A stretch of 64,000 bases of DNA from Halobacterium litoreum (lineage in GTDB: Archaea; Halobacteriota; Halobacteria; Halobacteriales; Halobacteriaceae). The position numbers and the translations under genes are program-made. The DNA lies in the NCBI RefSeq assembly GCF_021233415.1, contig NZ_CP089466.1, positions 558,001 to 622,000 of the forward strand, given 5' to 3'. This document shows, in pieces, positions 54,023 to 61,734 of this stretch; within the stretch, counting starts at the first letter, position 1, and each line of letters starts with the position of its first letter. The notes under the pieces were generated by a model. It had not been told where the DNA came from, did not search any database, and was given only the letters and a program-made list of their open reading frames with translations.

Positions 54023-54730
54023 ATGGACGCCGACCCGCGCGACGGGCTCGCCGAGCGAATCGCCGGCGAAATCACGCTCAGCGACGACCCCGGCGCCACG
54101 CTCCGGAAGTGGCGCACCGACTTCGACGTCTCCCAGACCGAACTCGCGACCGAACTCGACGTTTCGTCGTCTGTCGTCTCCGACTACGAGAGCGGGCGCC
54201 GCGAGAGCCCCGGCATCGCGCTCGTCAACCGCCTCGTCACCGCCCTGCTGGACATCGACGAGCGACGCGGCGGCGACCACATCCGCCAGTACGCCCGCGT
54301 GCTCTCGGCCGGCCTCGACAGCGACGCCGTCCTCGACCTGCGTGAGTACCCCGCCGCGGTCGAACTCGACCGCCTCTACGACGCCGTCGACGCCACCGAA
54401 ATCGTCTCCGGGGACCGCACCCGCGTCAACGGCCACACCGTCATCGACTCCATCGAAGTCATCACGAAACTCAGCGGCGACTCCTTCTATCGGCTCTACG
54501 GCCAGTCCACGAGTCGCGTGCTCGGGTTCACGAACGTCTCCCGCGGCGAGAGCCCGCTGGTCGCGCTGCGCGTCGTCAACCCCACACCGAACGCCGTCCT
54601 GCTCCACGGCATCTCCGAGGACGACCTCTGGGAGCACGCCGCCGCGCTCGCCCAACGCGAGGGATTCTCGCTCGCCGTCACCGAGATGGAGTTAGCGGAG
54701 ATGCAGGCCGCGCTCCGAGAGCACGCCTGA
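54023..54730 (+). CDS. Xre-type helix-turn-helix regulator
   Basis: This 235-residue protein has a cro/C1-type HTH at about 27-70 (LRKWRTDFDVSQTELATELD, then VSSSVVSDYESGRRESPGIA). A larger alpha/beta C-terminal domain (90-235) with VNGHTVIDSIEVITKLSGDS may bind a ligand. It resembles the archaeal regulator family with an HTH plus a trimeric effector domain. GGTTTTTCC-like bases (about 53990) form the TATA box. Its stop codon lies within a perfect 13-base hairpin. Confidence 0.88.
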   Translation: MDADPRDGLAERIAGEITLSDDPGATLRKWRTDFDVSQTELATELDVSSSVVSDYESGRRESPGIALVNRLVTALLDIDERRGGDHIRQYARVLSAGLDSDAVLDLREYPAAVELDRLYDAVDATEIVSGDRTRVNGHTVIDSIEVITKLSGDSFYRLYGQSTSRVLGFTNVSRGESPLVALRVVNPTPNAVLLHGISEDDLWEHAAALAQREGFSLAVTEMELAEMQAALREHA

Positions 54731-54757
54731 GAACGGCGTTTAAGGCCGTTCTCAGGC
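54725..54757. promoter_or_regulatory. Perfect 13-base inverted repeat across the regulator's stop codon
   Basis: GCCTGAGAACGGC (54725-54737) and GCCGTTCTCAGGC (54745-54757) flank GTTTAAG. The left arm contains the TGA stop of the HTH gene and the loop resembles a TATA box. It may be a terminator, or an operator for the HTH protein itself ahead of the next gene. Confidence 0.65.
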
Positions 54758-54803
54758 CGATTAGCCACCCGATACCTAATTCGGTTGGCGACCGAGTGGA
54801 CGT

Positions 54804-55601
54804 ATGTTCGTCCGTCGAGCCGTCGCCGCCGTTCGACGCCCGGAGTACACCGGCGCGAACCGCTGTCTCCCCTGTACCGTCGTGAATCTCGCAGTCGTCG
54901 CGGTGGCGGCCGTCGGCCTCGCGTTCGCCGAACCCGTCGCGGCCGCCGCCGTCGCCGCCGTCGGCGTCGCGCTCGTCGCGCTCCGCGGGTACGTCGTCCC
55001 CGGCACGCCGACGCTCACGAAGCGCTACCTCCCGGAGCGCGTCCTCGCGCAGTTCGACCACGCGCCCGAACCGCGAACCAAGGCATCCCCCGGCGTGGAA
55101 CCGGAGGCCGCGCTCGTCGCGGCGCGCGCTCTCGAACCGTGTGCGGGCGGCGACGACCTCTGTCTGGACTCGCTGTTCCGGGCGTCGTGGCGGGCGGGGA
55201 TGCGCCCGGCGGCCGCCGACCTCGATGCGTCGTTCCGCGCGATGCTCCCCGAGAACGTGGACGCGCCCGCCGAAATCTCGCGGCGCGGCGAGGCGGTCGT
55301 CGGCACCGTCGCGGACACCCGCGTGGCGGAGTGGCCGTCGCGGGCGGCGTTCGTCGCGGACGCGGCCGGCGCGAGCGCGCTCGCGGACGCCGACAAGCAC
55401 TGGGGAGAGCGCGGCTTCGACGACCGCACGCGCCTGCTCGCCGGTCTCCGGTTGTGGCTCGACGAGTGCCCGCTCTGTGACGGTTCGGTCGAACTCGGCG
55501 AGGACACCGTGGAGTCCTGCTGCCGGTCGGTGCCCGTCGTCGCGGCGTCCTGTACGTCGTGTGGCGCGCGCATCTTCGAGGCGCCCAAGCCCGAGGCTTA
55601 G
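54804..55601 (+). CDS. Membrane-anchored cysteine-rich protein, conserved hypothetical
   Basis: This 265-residue protein starts with a CLPC motif (about 21-24), then two hydrophobic helices (VVNLAVVAVAAVGLAF and AAAVAAVGVALVAL). A soluble domain follows (80-220). It ends in a four-Cys zinc ribbon region (DECPLCDGSVELG, ESCCRSVPVVAASCTSCGARIF). No enzyme family is recognised. It is downstream of the HTH gene behind the hairpin. It converges with the DUF7344-like gene, with a 4-base overlap. Confidence 0.75.
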   Translation: MFVRRAVAAVRRPEYTGANRCLPCTVVNLAVVAVAAVGLAFAEPVAAAAVAAVGVALVALRGYVVPGTPTLTKRYLPERVLAQFDHAPEPRTKASPGVEPEAALVAARALEPCAGGDDLCLDSLFRASWRAGMRPAAADLDASFRAMLPENVDAPAEISRRGEAVVGTVADTRVAEWPSRAAFVADAAGASALADADKHWGERGFDDRTRLLAGLRLWLDECPLCDGSVELGEDTVESCCRSVPVVAASCTSCGARIFEAPKPEA

Positions 55602-56128
55602 TCGACGAGCGACCGGAGGTACGCCCAGCGCCGCGCCCACAGTTGGTAGGCCGTCGACGCGGCGAGTACGAACAGCGCGACGCTCGCCCACGCGAGCGCG
55701 GGGAGCGCCGACGCGACGGGCGCGCCGAGTTCGCTGGCGACGACGAGCGTGAGCGCGAGCGTGCCGAACGTCCGGTAGTAGTCGGCCCACGTGACGCCGT
55801 AGCGCGTGACGACGCCCATGTAGCGGTCGACCTCGCGGGCGGTCGGCTGGAGCGCGACGGTCTTCCGGTGTTCGTCGTACGCGACGACTCCCTCCCGGTC
55901 GAGTTTCGGGAGGTGAGTCTGGTGGAGTGAGTTGTAGACGCTCTCGCGGAGCGGCCGGGGCGCGGGGTCCGCGTCGCACTCGTGGCACGCGATGGACTCC
56001 GCGAGTTCGCGGAGCGTGACGGTACCGACGCTCTCCTGGAGGTACTCGATGACGCGCCGCCGGCGGTCGTTCCGGAGGATGTCGTGAATCTGTGTCTCCG
56101 CCAACATCGAACTCCGAGTCACCGGCAT
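55598..56128 (-). CDS. Winged-helix (DUF7344-like) membrane-anchored regulator
   Basis: This 176-residue protein has an N-terminal winged helix (IHDILRNDRRRRVIEYLQES, then LRELAESIACHECDADP, then SVYNSLHQTHLPKLDREGVVAY, cited as landmarks). Two C-terminal hydrophobic helices follow (YRTFGTLALTLVVASELG and ALAWASVALFVLAAST). This layout is common in haloarchaeal membrane-tethered regulators. A minus-strand ATAAATAAG box at 56153-56162 fixes the ATG at 56128. It is divergent from the TasA-like operon and is its best candidate regulator, by position only. Confidence 0.8.
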   Translation of the reverse strand: MPVTRSSMLAETQIHDILRNDRRRRVIEYLQESVGTVTLRELAESIACHECDADPAPRPLRESVYNSLHQTHLPKLDREGVVAYDEHRKTVALQPTAREVDRYMGVVTRYGVTWADYYRTFGTLALTLVVASELGAPVASALPALAWASVALFVLAASTAYQLWARRWAYLRSLVD

Positions 56129-56152
56129 GGAACCGGGATGGGCGCCCGACCG

Positions 56153-56162
56153 CTTATTTATC
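56153..56162 (-). promoter_or_regulatory. TATA box of the divergent regulator
   Basis: Minus-strand GATAAATAAG lies 25-34 bases upstream of the ATG at 56128. Confidence 0.65.
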
Positions 56163-56222
56163 GGTTCGTTTACTATTCTCGCGCGCTCGAAGCGGGTCGC
56201 TTAGCGCGCCGACAGCGCTCCG

Positions 56223-56232
56223 TTAAAAATTT
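56223..56232 (+). promoter_or_regulatory. Promoter of the TasA-like operon
   Basis: TTAAAAATTT is the most AT-rich run in the intergenic space. It would start a transcript near 56258, giving a leader of about 100 bases to the first gene. The leader holds a CCCGA-CGG-TCGGG hairpin at 56330-56342, 15 bases before the ATG. Confidence 0.55.
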
Positions 56233-56357
56233 CAATACGCGGCTTAGGAGCGTCGAATCGGTCGTTTGTGGGTGAATCGAGCGATTAGATATGGGGGTGG
56301 CAGTCCGTGGGTATCGGTAGCGCCCGGCCCCCGACGGTCGGGCCACAACACCCAACC

Positions 56358-57095
56358 ATGCCCAAAGAATTCGAACTCACCCGTCGCCGCGTGCTCGGCG
56401 GTATCGGCACCATCGGCGTCGCGTCCGTCGGCGCCGGCCTCGGCACGTCCGCGTACCTGAACGACACCGAATCCTTCGAGGAGAACACCATCACCGCGGG
56501 GACGCTTGACATGTCCGTCACCGCGACCGTGGAGGCGGCCAGCGACTACTGGAGCGACGCCGTCGAACTGAGCGCGACCGCGGACGGCGACCCGGTCACC
56601 TCCTTCCAGGTCGACGACGTGAAGCCCGGCGACTGGGGCATCATCTGCTTCGACATCGACATCGGCGAGAACCCCGGCTACGTGCAGGTGATGACGGAGA
56701 ACCTCGCGAGCGCGGAGAACGGCTACACCGAACCCGAACCCGTCGACGAGAACGGCGAGGGCGAACTGGAGGAGGCCATGATTGCGGAGGTCTACTCCGG
56801 TTTCGACGCGGGCGCGGACAGCGACCCGCCGCGCAGCCACCTCTCCGGGCTGGACGCCACGACCCCCGAGGGCACGACGCTCGCCGAGGCGTACGAGACG
56901 TACAGCACGGGCGTCACGCTCGGCGGCAGCGAGGAGCCGGCGGTCGTCGGCTCCGGCGAGTCGATGGCGACGTTCTGCCTCCTGCTCTGGATTCCCGCCG
57001 AGGTCGGGAACGAGATTCAGGGCGACTCCGTGGCCTTCGACCTCGTGTTCCACGCCGAACAGGTCCGCAACAACGACGACCCGTTCAGCGCCTGA
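56358..57095 (+). CDS. TasA/camelysin-like secreted protein with SipW-type signal (1)
   Basis: This 245-residue protein has LTRRRVLGGIGTIGVASVG, a hydrophobic signal with twin Arg. GTSAYLNDTESFEENTITAG and TLDMSV follow, the motif that marks TasA/CalY (peptidase M73-like) fibre proteins cleaved by SipW. A beta domain with DVKPGDWGIICFDIDIGENP comes next, ending in GNEIQGDSVAFDLVFHAEQV then RNND. It is probably a structural surface subunit. It is first in a five-gene run. Confidence 0.88.
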   Translation: MPKEFELTRRRVLGGIGTIGVASVGAGLGTSAYLNDTESFEENTITAGTLDMSVTATVEAASDYWSDAVELSATADGDPVTSFQVDDVKPGDWGIICFDIDIGENPGYVQVMTENLASAENGYTEPEPVDENGEGELEEAMIAEVYSGFDAGADSDPPRSHLSGLDATTPEGTTLAEAYETYSTGVTLGGSEEPAVVGSGESMATFCLLLWIPAEVGNEIQGDSVAFDLVFHAEQVRNNDDPFSA

Positions 57096-57130
57096 ACGGG
57101 TCGACTCGCGTCCGGGACCCGCGCCGCGGC

Positions 57131-57170
57131 GGCGGTTCGACTCCGCCGGCGAGTCTCCCCGAACGGGGGA
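57131..57170 (+). promoter_or_regulatory. Intercistronic two-hairpin element, copy 1
   Basis: Hairpin A is GGCGGTTCGACTCCGCC (57131-57147), a five-base stem with a TTCGACT loop as in a tRNA T-arm. Hairpin B is TCCCC-GAACG-GGGGA (57156-57170), six bases before the ATG at 57177. The Shine-Dalgarno-like G run is inside stem B. Confidence 0.75.
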
Positions 57171-57176
57171 CCCACC

Positions 57177-57998
57177 ATGACCGAGAAACTCGAACTCACG
57201 CGACGGAAACTGCTCGCCGGCATCGCCGGCGTCGGCGCCGCGAGCGCCGGCGCGGGACTCGGCACGAGCGCGTACCTCAACGACACCGAGTCGTTCACGG
57301 ACAACAGCATCACCGCGGGCGCGCTGAACCTCGCCGTGAGCGTGGACGTGCGCGCGAAGAGCCCCGACCTCCCCGACCCCGAGGTGGCCTCGGAGACGGG
57401 CACCGACGACACCGCCGACGGGAACGTCGTCACGATAACCGTCTCGGACCTGAAACCCGGCGACTGGTTCCTACTGGAGTGGGACGCCGAGGTGTACGGC
57501 AACCCCGGCTACGTGCAGGTCACGTCCGTCGACGAGGACTACGCGAACGCGGAGGGCGCGAACCCCGAACCGGAGACCGACACCGCGGCGCCCGGCGACC
57601 TCGGGCGCACGCTCCTCACCTCGATCTGGGCGGACTTCCAGACGCTCGGGAGCACCGACGTCCGCCAGTACCTCGTCGACCTCGACCCCACGACCGACGT
57701 CAGTTCGACCGGGCTGTCGGCCTACGAGACGCCGGACCTCGACGGCGTCACGCCGAGTGGCGCGCACTACACCACACTCGACGAAGCCCACGCCGTCTAC
57801 CAGACGGGCGTGTTGATGCGGGACGCCGGCGGCGCGCCCCTCGTCGTCGGGAACAACGGCGACTCCGGGACGTTCTACCAGTTGTTCGAACTGCCGCCCG
57901 GCGTCGGCAACGACGTGCAGGGCGACTCGGTGACGTTCTCGCTGCGCTTCGACGCCGAGCAGGTGCGGAACAACGACGCGCCGTTCGGCGGCGCGTGA
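57177..57998 (+). CDS. TasA/camelysin-like secreted protein with SipW-type signal (2)
   Basis: This 273-residue paralogue of the preceding protein has LTRRKLLAGIAGVGAASAGAG and GTSAYLNDTESFTDNSITAG, then the beta core (DLKPGDWFLLEWDAEVYGNP, GYVQVTSVDEDYANAEGANP). The conserved C-terminus is GNDVQGDSVTFSLRFDAEQV then RNND. No Cys are present, so folding does not depend on disulphides. It is preceded by element copy 1 and followed by copy 2. A second major or minor subunit of the same surface structure is the likely role. Confidence 0.88.
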   Translation: MTEKLELTRRKLLAGIAGVGAASAGAGLGTSAYLNDTESFTDNSITAGALNLAVSVDVRAKSPDLPDPEVASETGTDDTADGNVVTITVSDLKPGDWFLLEWDAEVYGNPGYVQVTSVDEDYANAEGANPEPETDTAAPGDLGRTLLTSIWADFQTLGSTDVRQYLVDLDPTTDVSSTGLSAYETPDLDGVTPSGAHYTTLDEAHAVYQTGVLMRDAGGAPLVVGNNGDSGTFYQLFELPPGVGNDVQGDSVTFSLRFDAEQVRNNDAPFGGA

Positions 57999-58030
57999 CC
58001 CCTCGACTCGACCCACGCCGGTGTGCTGGC

Positions 58031-58072
58031 GGCGGTTCGACTCCGCCGGTGGGTTTCACCCTCACGGGGTGA
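58031..58072 (+). promoter_or_regulatory. Intercistronic two-hairpin element, copy 2
   Basis: Hairpin A is identical (58031-58047). Hairpin B is TCACCC-TCACG-GGGTGA (58056-58072), seven bases before the ATG at 58080. Relative to copies 1 and 4 the second stem has an A/T pair in place of C/G, a compensated change. GGGTGA could serve as the ribosome-binding site. Confidence 0.75.
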
Positions 58073-58079
58073 CACCACG

Positions 58080-59777
58080 ATGAACGACGACTACACCACG
58101 CTCTCGCGGCGGCAGATGCTCGCCGCGCTCGGGGGCGTCGGGCTGGCCTCTGCCGGTGCGGGACTCGGCACGTCGGCCTACCTCAACGACACCGAATCGT
58201 TCGACGCGAACACCGTCACCGCGGGGCGACTCGACCTCAAGGTCGACTGGGAGGAACACTACTCGTTCCCCCAACTGTACGGGTTCGACGACCCGACCGT
58301 CGGCCTCGACGTGACGCGCACCGAACCGACCGAACCGTCGGCGTACGTCGGCCTCCCGGACCCCGAGAACCCGATGGTGTGGGTCCGCGAGGACGACCTC
58401 GCGGCGTACATGGACGCCACCGCCATCGAGTCGTTCCCGGACCCGGACGGGGACGGCGCACAGGAGATGTCCACCGAGGACTTCGAGTACGTCCCCTGCG
58501 AGGACGGCGCGGACACCGGCGTTCACTTCGACCCGTCCGTCGAGGGCGCGCTCCGCACCCGGAACGCGGGCACCTACGCCGACGGCGAAGTGAAGCCGCT
58601 CGTCTCGCTGGAGGACGTGAAACCCGGCGACTTCGGGGAGTTCACGCTGAGTTTCCACCTCTGTGACAACCCCGGCTACGTGTGGCTGCAGGCCGCGAAC
58701 GTCACCGAATCCGAGAACGGCCTCACCGAACCCGAGAGCGAGGTCGACGAGACGCCGGAGACCCCCGAACTCGCCGAGCAGATTCAGACCGCGTGGTGGT
58801 ACGATATCGACGGCAACAACGTCATCGACGAGTCGGTCGGCGAAGTCGACGTGATGATAGCCGTCGACACCTCCGGGTCGCTGTCCGACGACCAGGTCGG
58901 CGAACTCGCGGACGCCGCGAACACGCTCGCGAGCGACCTCGTGGCCGACGCGGACGCCCGCGTCGGCGGCCTGACGTTCGGCGGCGACGACGTGGGCAAC
59001 TTCACCGCGCTCGCGGACAGCCCCGTGACGTTCAGCGGTCTGTCGGCGGGCGGCAACACGCCGATGCCGGCGGCGCTCGAAATCGCCGCGGCGGAACTCG
59101 ACGCGAACGCCCGCCCCGACGCGGAGACGTTCGTCGTGTTGCTCACGGACGGCGGCCCGAACTACGCGAACAAGACGTACGCCGCGGGCGGGTTCACCGT
59201 CGGCGGCGACTACACCGGCGGCGACCCCGGCGACTCCGAAATCGACGACAGCGAGATGGACGAGACGGCCGCCATCGCGGCCGACATCCGCGAGGACCAC
59301 CACATTCTCGCGGTCGGCATCAACGACAACCGCGCACCGACCGGGCGCGAGGGCGAACCGGGCGTCCCCCTGCTGTCGACGTACCTCCGCGACCAGATTG
59401 CGGGGACGATGGCGAACTACTTCAGCACCACCGACCCCGCGGCCGTGACGAACGTCCTCGACGCGATTCTGGACGTCATCGCCACCCCCGAAGAGGTGTT
59501 CCGCCGCGGCACGCTCGCCGACGACCTCGCCGCGCTCTCCTCGGGCAACGGCATCCCGCTGGACGCCGGGCGCTCGACCGCCTTCGACGAACTCGCGGAC
59601 GCCCCCGACGACCCTGCCCGCCAGTGCTTCCAGGCGGGCGTGAACTACTTCGTCGGGTTCGCGTGGTGGCTCCCCGCGGACGTCGGGAACGAGGTGCAAA
59701 GCGACGGCGTCGGCTTCGACTTCGGGTTCTACGCCGAGCAGTGCCGGAACAACGACGGCAGCGGTCCGGCGGCCTGA
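58080..59777 (+). CDS. TasA-like secreted protein with an inserted von Willebrand A domain
   Basis: This 565-residue protein has the usual signal (GTSAYLNDTESFDANTVTAG). The first half of the TasA-like domain follows (to about 235, DVKPGDFGEFTLSFHLCDNP). A vWA domain is then inserted: MIAVDTSGSLSDDQVGELAD, the DxSxS metal site at about 260, and TFVVLLTDGGPNYANKTY. The second half of the fibre domain comes last (FVGFAWWLPADVGNEVQSDG, GFYAEQCRNND). The vWA part would bind a ligand or partner at the surface via a metal ion. Confidence 0.87.
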   Translation: MNDDYTTLSRRQMLAALGGVGLASAGAGLGTSAYLNDTESFDANTVTAGRLDLKVDWEEHYSFPQLYGFDDPTVGLDVTRTEPTEPSAYVGLPDPENPMVWVREDDLAAYMDATAIESFPDPDGDGAQEMSTEDFEYVPCEDGADTGVHFDPSVEGALRTRNAGTYADGEVKPLVSLEDVKPGDFGEFTLSFHLCDNPGYVWLQAANVTESENGLTEPESEVDETPETPELAEQIQTAWWYDIDGNNVIDESVGEVDVMIAVDTSGSLSDDQVGELADAANTLASDLVADADARVGGLTFGGDDVGNFTALADSPVTFSGLSAGGNTPMPAALEIAAAELDANARPDAETFVVLLTDGGPNYANKTYAAGGFTVGGDYTGGDPGDSEIDDSEMDETAAIAADIREDHHILAVGINDNRAPTGREGEPGVPLLSTYLRDQIAGTMANYFSTTDPAAVTNVLDAILDVIATPEEVFRRGTLADDLAALSSGNGIPLDAGRSTAFDELADAPDDPARQCFQAGVNYFVGFAWWLPADVGNEVQSDGVGFDFGFYAEQCRNNDGSGPAA

Positions 59778-59814
59778 CCGCCGCCACGCCCACCCCGGGA
59801 GCGTCGCGCTCGAC

Positions 59815-59852
59815 GGCGGTTCGACTCCGCCAGTGGGTTTCCCCCTCGGGGG
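59815..59852 (+). promoter_or_regulatory. Intercistronic two-hairpin element, copy 3
   Basis: Hairpin A is identical (59815-59831). Hairpin B is CCCC-CTCG-GGGG within CCCCCTCGGGGG (59841-59852), six bases before the ATG at 59859. It shares the GTGGGTTT linker type with copy 2. Confidence 0.75.
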
Positions 59853-59858
59853 TTCACC

Positions 59859-61661
59859 ATGAAAGACGACCAACTACACCGCCTCTCCCGACGCCGCGTG
59901 CTCGGGGGGCTCGGGGCCATCGGCCTCGCGTCCGCCGGCGCCGGCCTCGGGACGAGCGCGTTCCTCAACGACCGCGAATCGTTCGAAGACGCCGTCCTCA
60001 CCGCGGGCACCCTCGACCTGCTCGTTGACTACCACTCCTACTGGGACCAGGGCCGGGCCGGCTCCGGCCAGGTCACCGGGACGAAAGACGGGAGCGGCAC
60101 CGTCAGCGGCACGCTCACCGACGTGAAGCCCGGAGACAGCGGCCTGCTCGCGTTCTGTCCGCGCATCGTTGACAACCCCGCGTACCTCTGGCTCTGTGGC
60201 GAACTCACGTCGAACGACGAGAACGGCCAGACCGAACCCGAGGCGAACCACTCCGACGACGACACCGGCGGCGACCCCGGCGCCGGGATGGGCGAACTCG
60301 CCGACAGCGTCGTCGTCGACGTGGACTACTGCACGGTCGACGTCGCGGCGTCCGCGCCCGAAGACGAGTTCGGCCCCGGCGACGTGTCGAAAGTCGCCGA
60401 CGTGTGGGAGGGCACCCTCGCCGACTTCCTCGCCGCGATTCAAAACGGCGTCCCCCTCGACGGCGACGCGAACACCGGCGACGGCGCCTTCCTCGCGCCC
60501 GGCGAACAGGCGTGTTTCGCGGGCGGCGCGGAGGCGGACAACTACTGCCTCTGCATCGACTGGGAGGTCCCGGTCTCCGTCGGCAACGAGATTCAAAGCG
60601 ACTCGCTTTCCTTCGACCTGGAGTTCCACGCCGAGCAGTGCCGGAACAACGACGGCACCCGGAACCCCTGCGCGGACGACGCCGGCCCCGACTGCGACCC
60701 CTGCGAACTCCCCGGCGACGTCGCCGACTCAGAACTCGTCTCCGTCAACAGCGTGGACGCCGCCTCGTTCCCCGACGTGTCGCTGTTCGTCCGCGTGGAC
60801 ACGCCCGCCGGGAACGCCGGCGACCTCACCGCCGGCGACTTCGAGGTCTGCGAGAACGGCCTCGCGCAGTCCGAGTCCGTCTCGTTCACCTCCGGGTCGC
60901 TCGCGGACGTGGTGTTCGTGTTCGACGACACCGGGAGCATGGGCGAGGAAATCGCGGGCGCGCAGGCCGCCATCACGAACTTCGTGGACGCGCTCACGAA
61001 CGACGCCGGCATCGACTCGCGGTTCGCGCTCGTCTCCTACAAGGACACCGTCGAACTCGACCAGGACTTCACCGACGACCAGGCCACCATCGAGGCCGCC
61101 ATCGACGACCTCTCCGCGAGCGGCGGGAGCGACGGCCGCGAGGACAACTTCGACGCGCTCGGCGTCGCCACCCGCGACATCGCCGCGGACTCCGGCGGGA
61201 TGCTGTCGGCGTACCGCCCGGGCGCCCAGAAGGTCGTCATCGACATCACCGACGCGCCGGCGCAGGTCGACGACCCGGACGCCTACGACAACGACGAGTC
61301 CCGCACCGACTACGTGATGTCCGAGGTCGCAACGCTCCTCGACGGGTTCACGTACATCGCCGTCTCCGAGGACCTCTCGGAGTCCAGTTTCTTCGACGAC
61401 CCCGGCTACGCGGACGGCGACAAGGAAGTGCTCGCCGACATGGTCGACGGGTCGTGGTTCGAACTCCCGGAGTCCGACGCCGACGAGTTCTCCGACCTGC
61501 TCACCGACGAGGTGGCGGGCCTGCTGTCCACCACGTACACCGTCTCGTACACGTCCTGTGACGCCGACGCCGACCCGGCCGAGCGCCCGATACTGCTCGC
61601 CGTCGACGACCCCGACGAGGGGACGCTGTACCGCAACGCCTCGCTGACGGTGCCGACGTAA
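59859..61661 (+). CDS. TasA-like secreted protein with a C-terminal von Willebrand A domain
   Basis: This 600-residue protein has signal LSRRRVLGGLGAIGLASAG and GTSAFLNDRESFEDAVLTAG, then a complete fibre-type domain ending GNEIQSDSLSFDLEFHAEQC and RNND at about 268. A Cys-rich hinge (CADDAGPDCDPCELPG) is followed by a vWA domain (VVFVFDDTGSMGEEIAGAQA, metal site DDTGS about 355) to the end. It is a probable adhesin-like subunit, with the vWA domain appended rather than inserted as in the previous gene. It is rich in Cys, unlike the first two paralogues. Confidence 0.87.
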   Translation: MKDDQLHRLSRRRVLGGLGAIGLASAGAGLGTSAFLNDRESFEDAVLTAGTLDLLVDYHSYWDQGRAGSGQVTGTKDGSGTVSGTLTDVKPGDSGLLAFCPRIVDNPAYLWLCGELTSNDENGQTEPEANHSDDDTGGDPGAGMGELADSVVVDVDYCTVDVAASAPEDEFGPGDVSKVADVWEGTLADFLAAIQNGVPLDGDANTGDGAFLAPGEQACFAGGAEADNYCLCIDWEVPVSVGNEIQSDSLSFDLEFHAEQCRNNDGTRNPCADDAGPDCDPCELPGDVADSELVSVNSVDAASFPDVSLFVRVDTPAGNAGDLTAGDFEVCENGLAQSESVSFTSGSLADVVFVFDDTGSMGEEIAGAQAAITNFVDALTNDAGIDSRFALVSYKDTVELDQDFTDDQATIEAAIDDLSASGGSDGREDNFDALGVATRDIAADSGGMLSAYRPGAQKVVIDITDAPAQVDDPDAYDNDESRTDYVMSEVATLLDGFTYIAVSEDLSESSFFDDPGYADGDKEVLADMVDGSWFELPESDADEFSDLLTDEVAGLLSTTYTVSYTSCDADADPAERPILLAVDDPDEGTLYRNASLTVPT

Positions 61662-61691
61662 CCATCTCCGACTCGCGCCCGGTGGCCCACC

Positions 61692-61729
61692 GGCGGTTCG
61701 ACTCCGCCGGCGAGTCCTCCCCACGGGGA
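61692..61729 (+). promoter_or_regulatory. Intercistronic two-hairpin element, copy 4
   Basis: Hairpin A is identical (61692-61708). Hairpin B is TCCCC-AC-GGGGGA-like: TCCC pairs with GGGA around CACG (61718-61729), five bases before the ATG at 61735. It shares the GGCGAGTC linker type with copy 1. Confidence 0.7.
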
Positions 61730-61734
61730 ACACC

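Noticed and set aside
56326-56344. Hairpin before the first TasA-like gene as a fifth copy of the intercistronic element
   Set aside because: It lacks the TTCGACT loop and the invariant stem. It is a different CCCGA/TCGGG hairpin.
57131-61708. GGCGGTTCGACTCCGCC copies as possible tRNA genes or integration sites
   Set aside because: Only the T-arm is present; there is no acceptor, D-arm or anticodon arm near any copy. Four copies between cotranscribed paralogues do not fit attachment scars.
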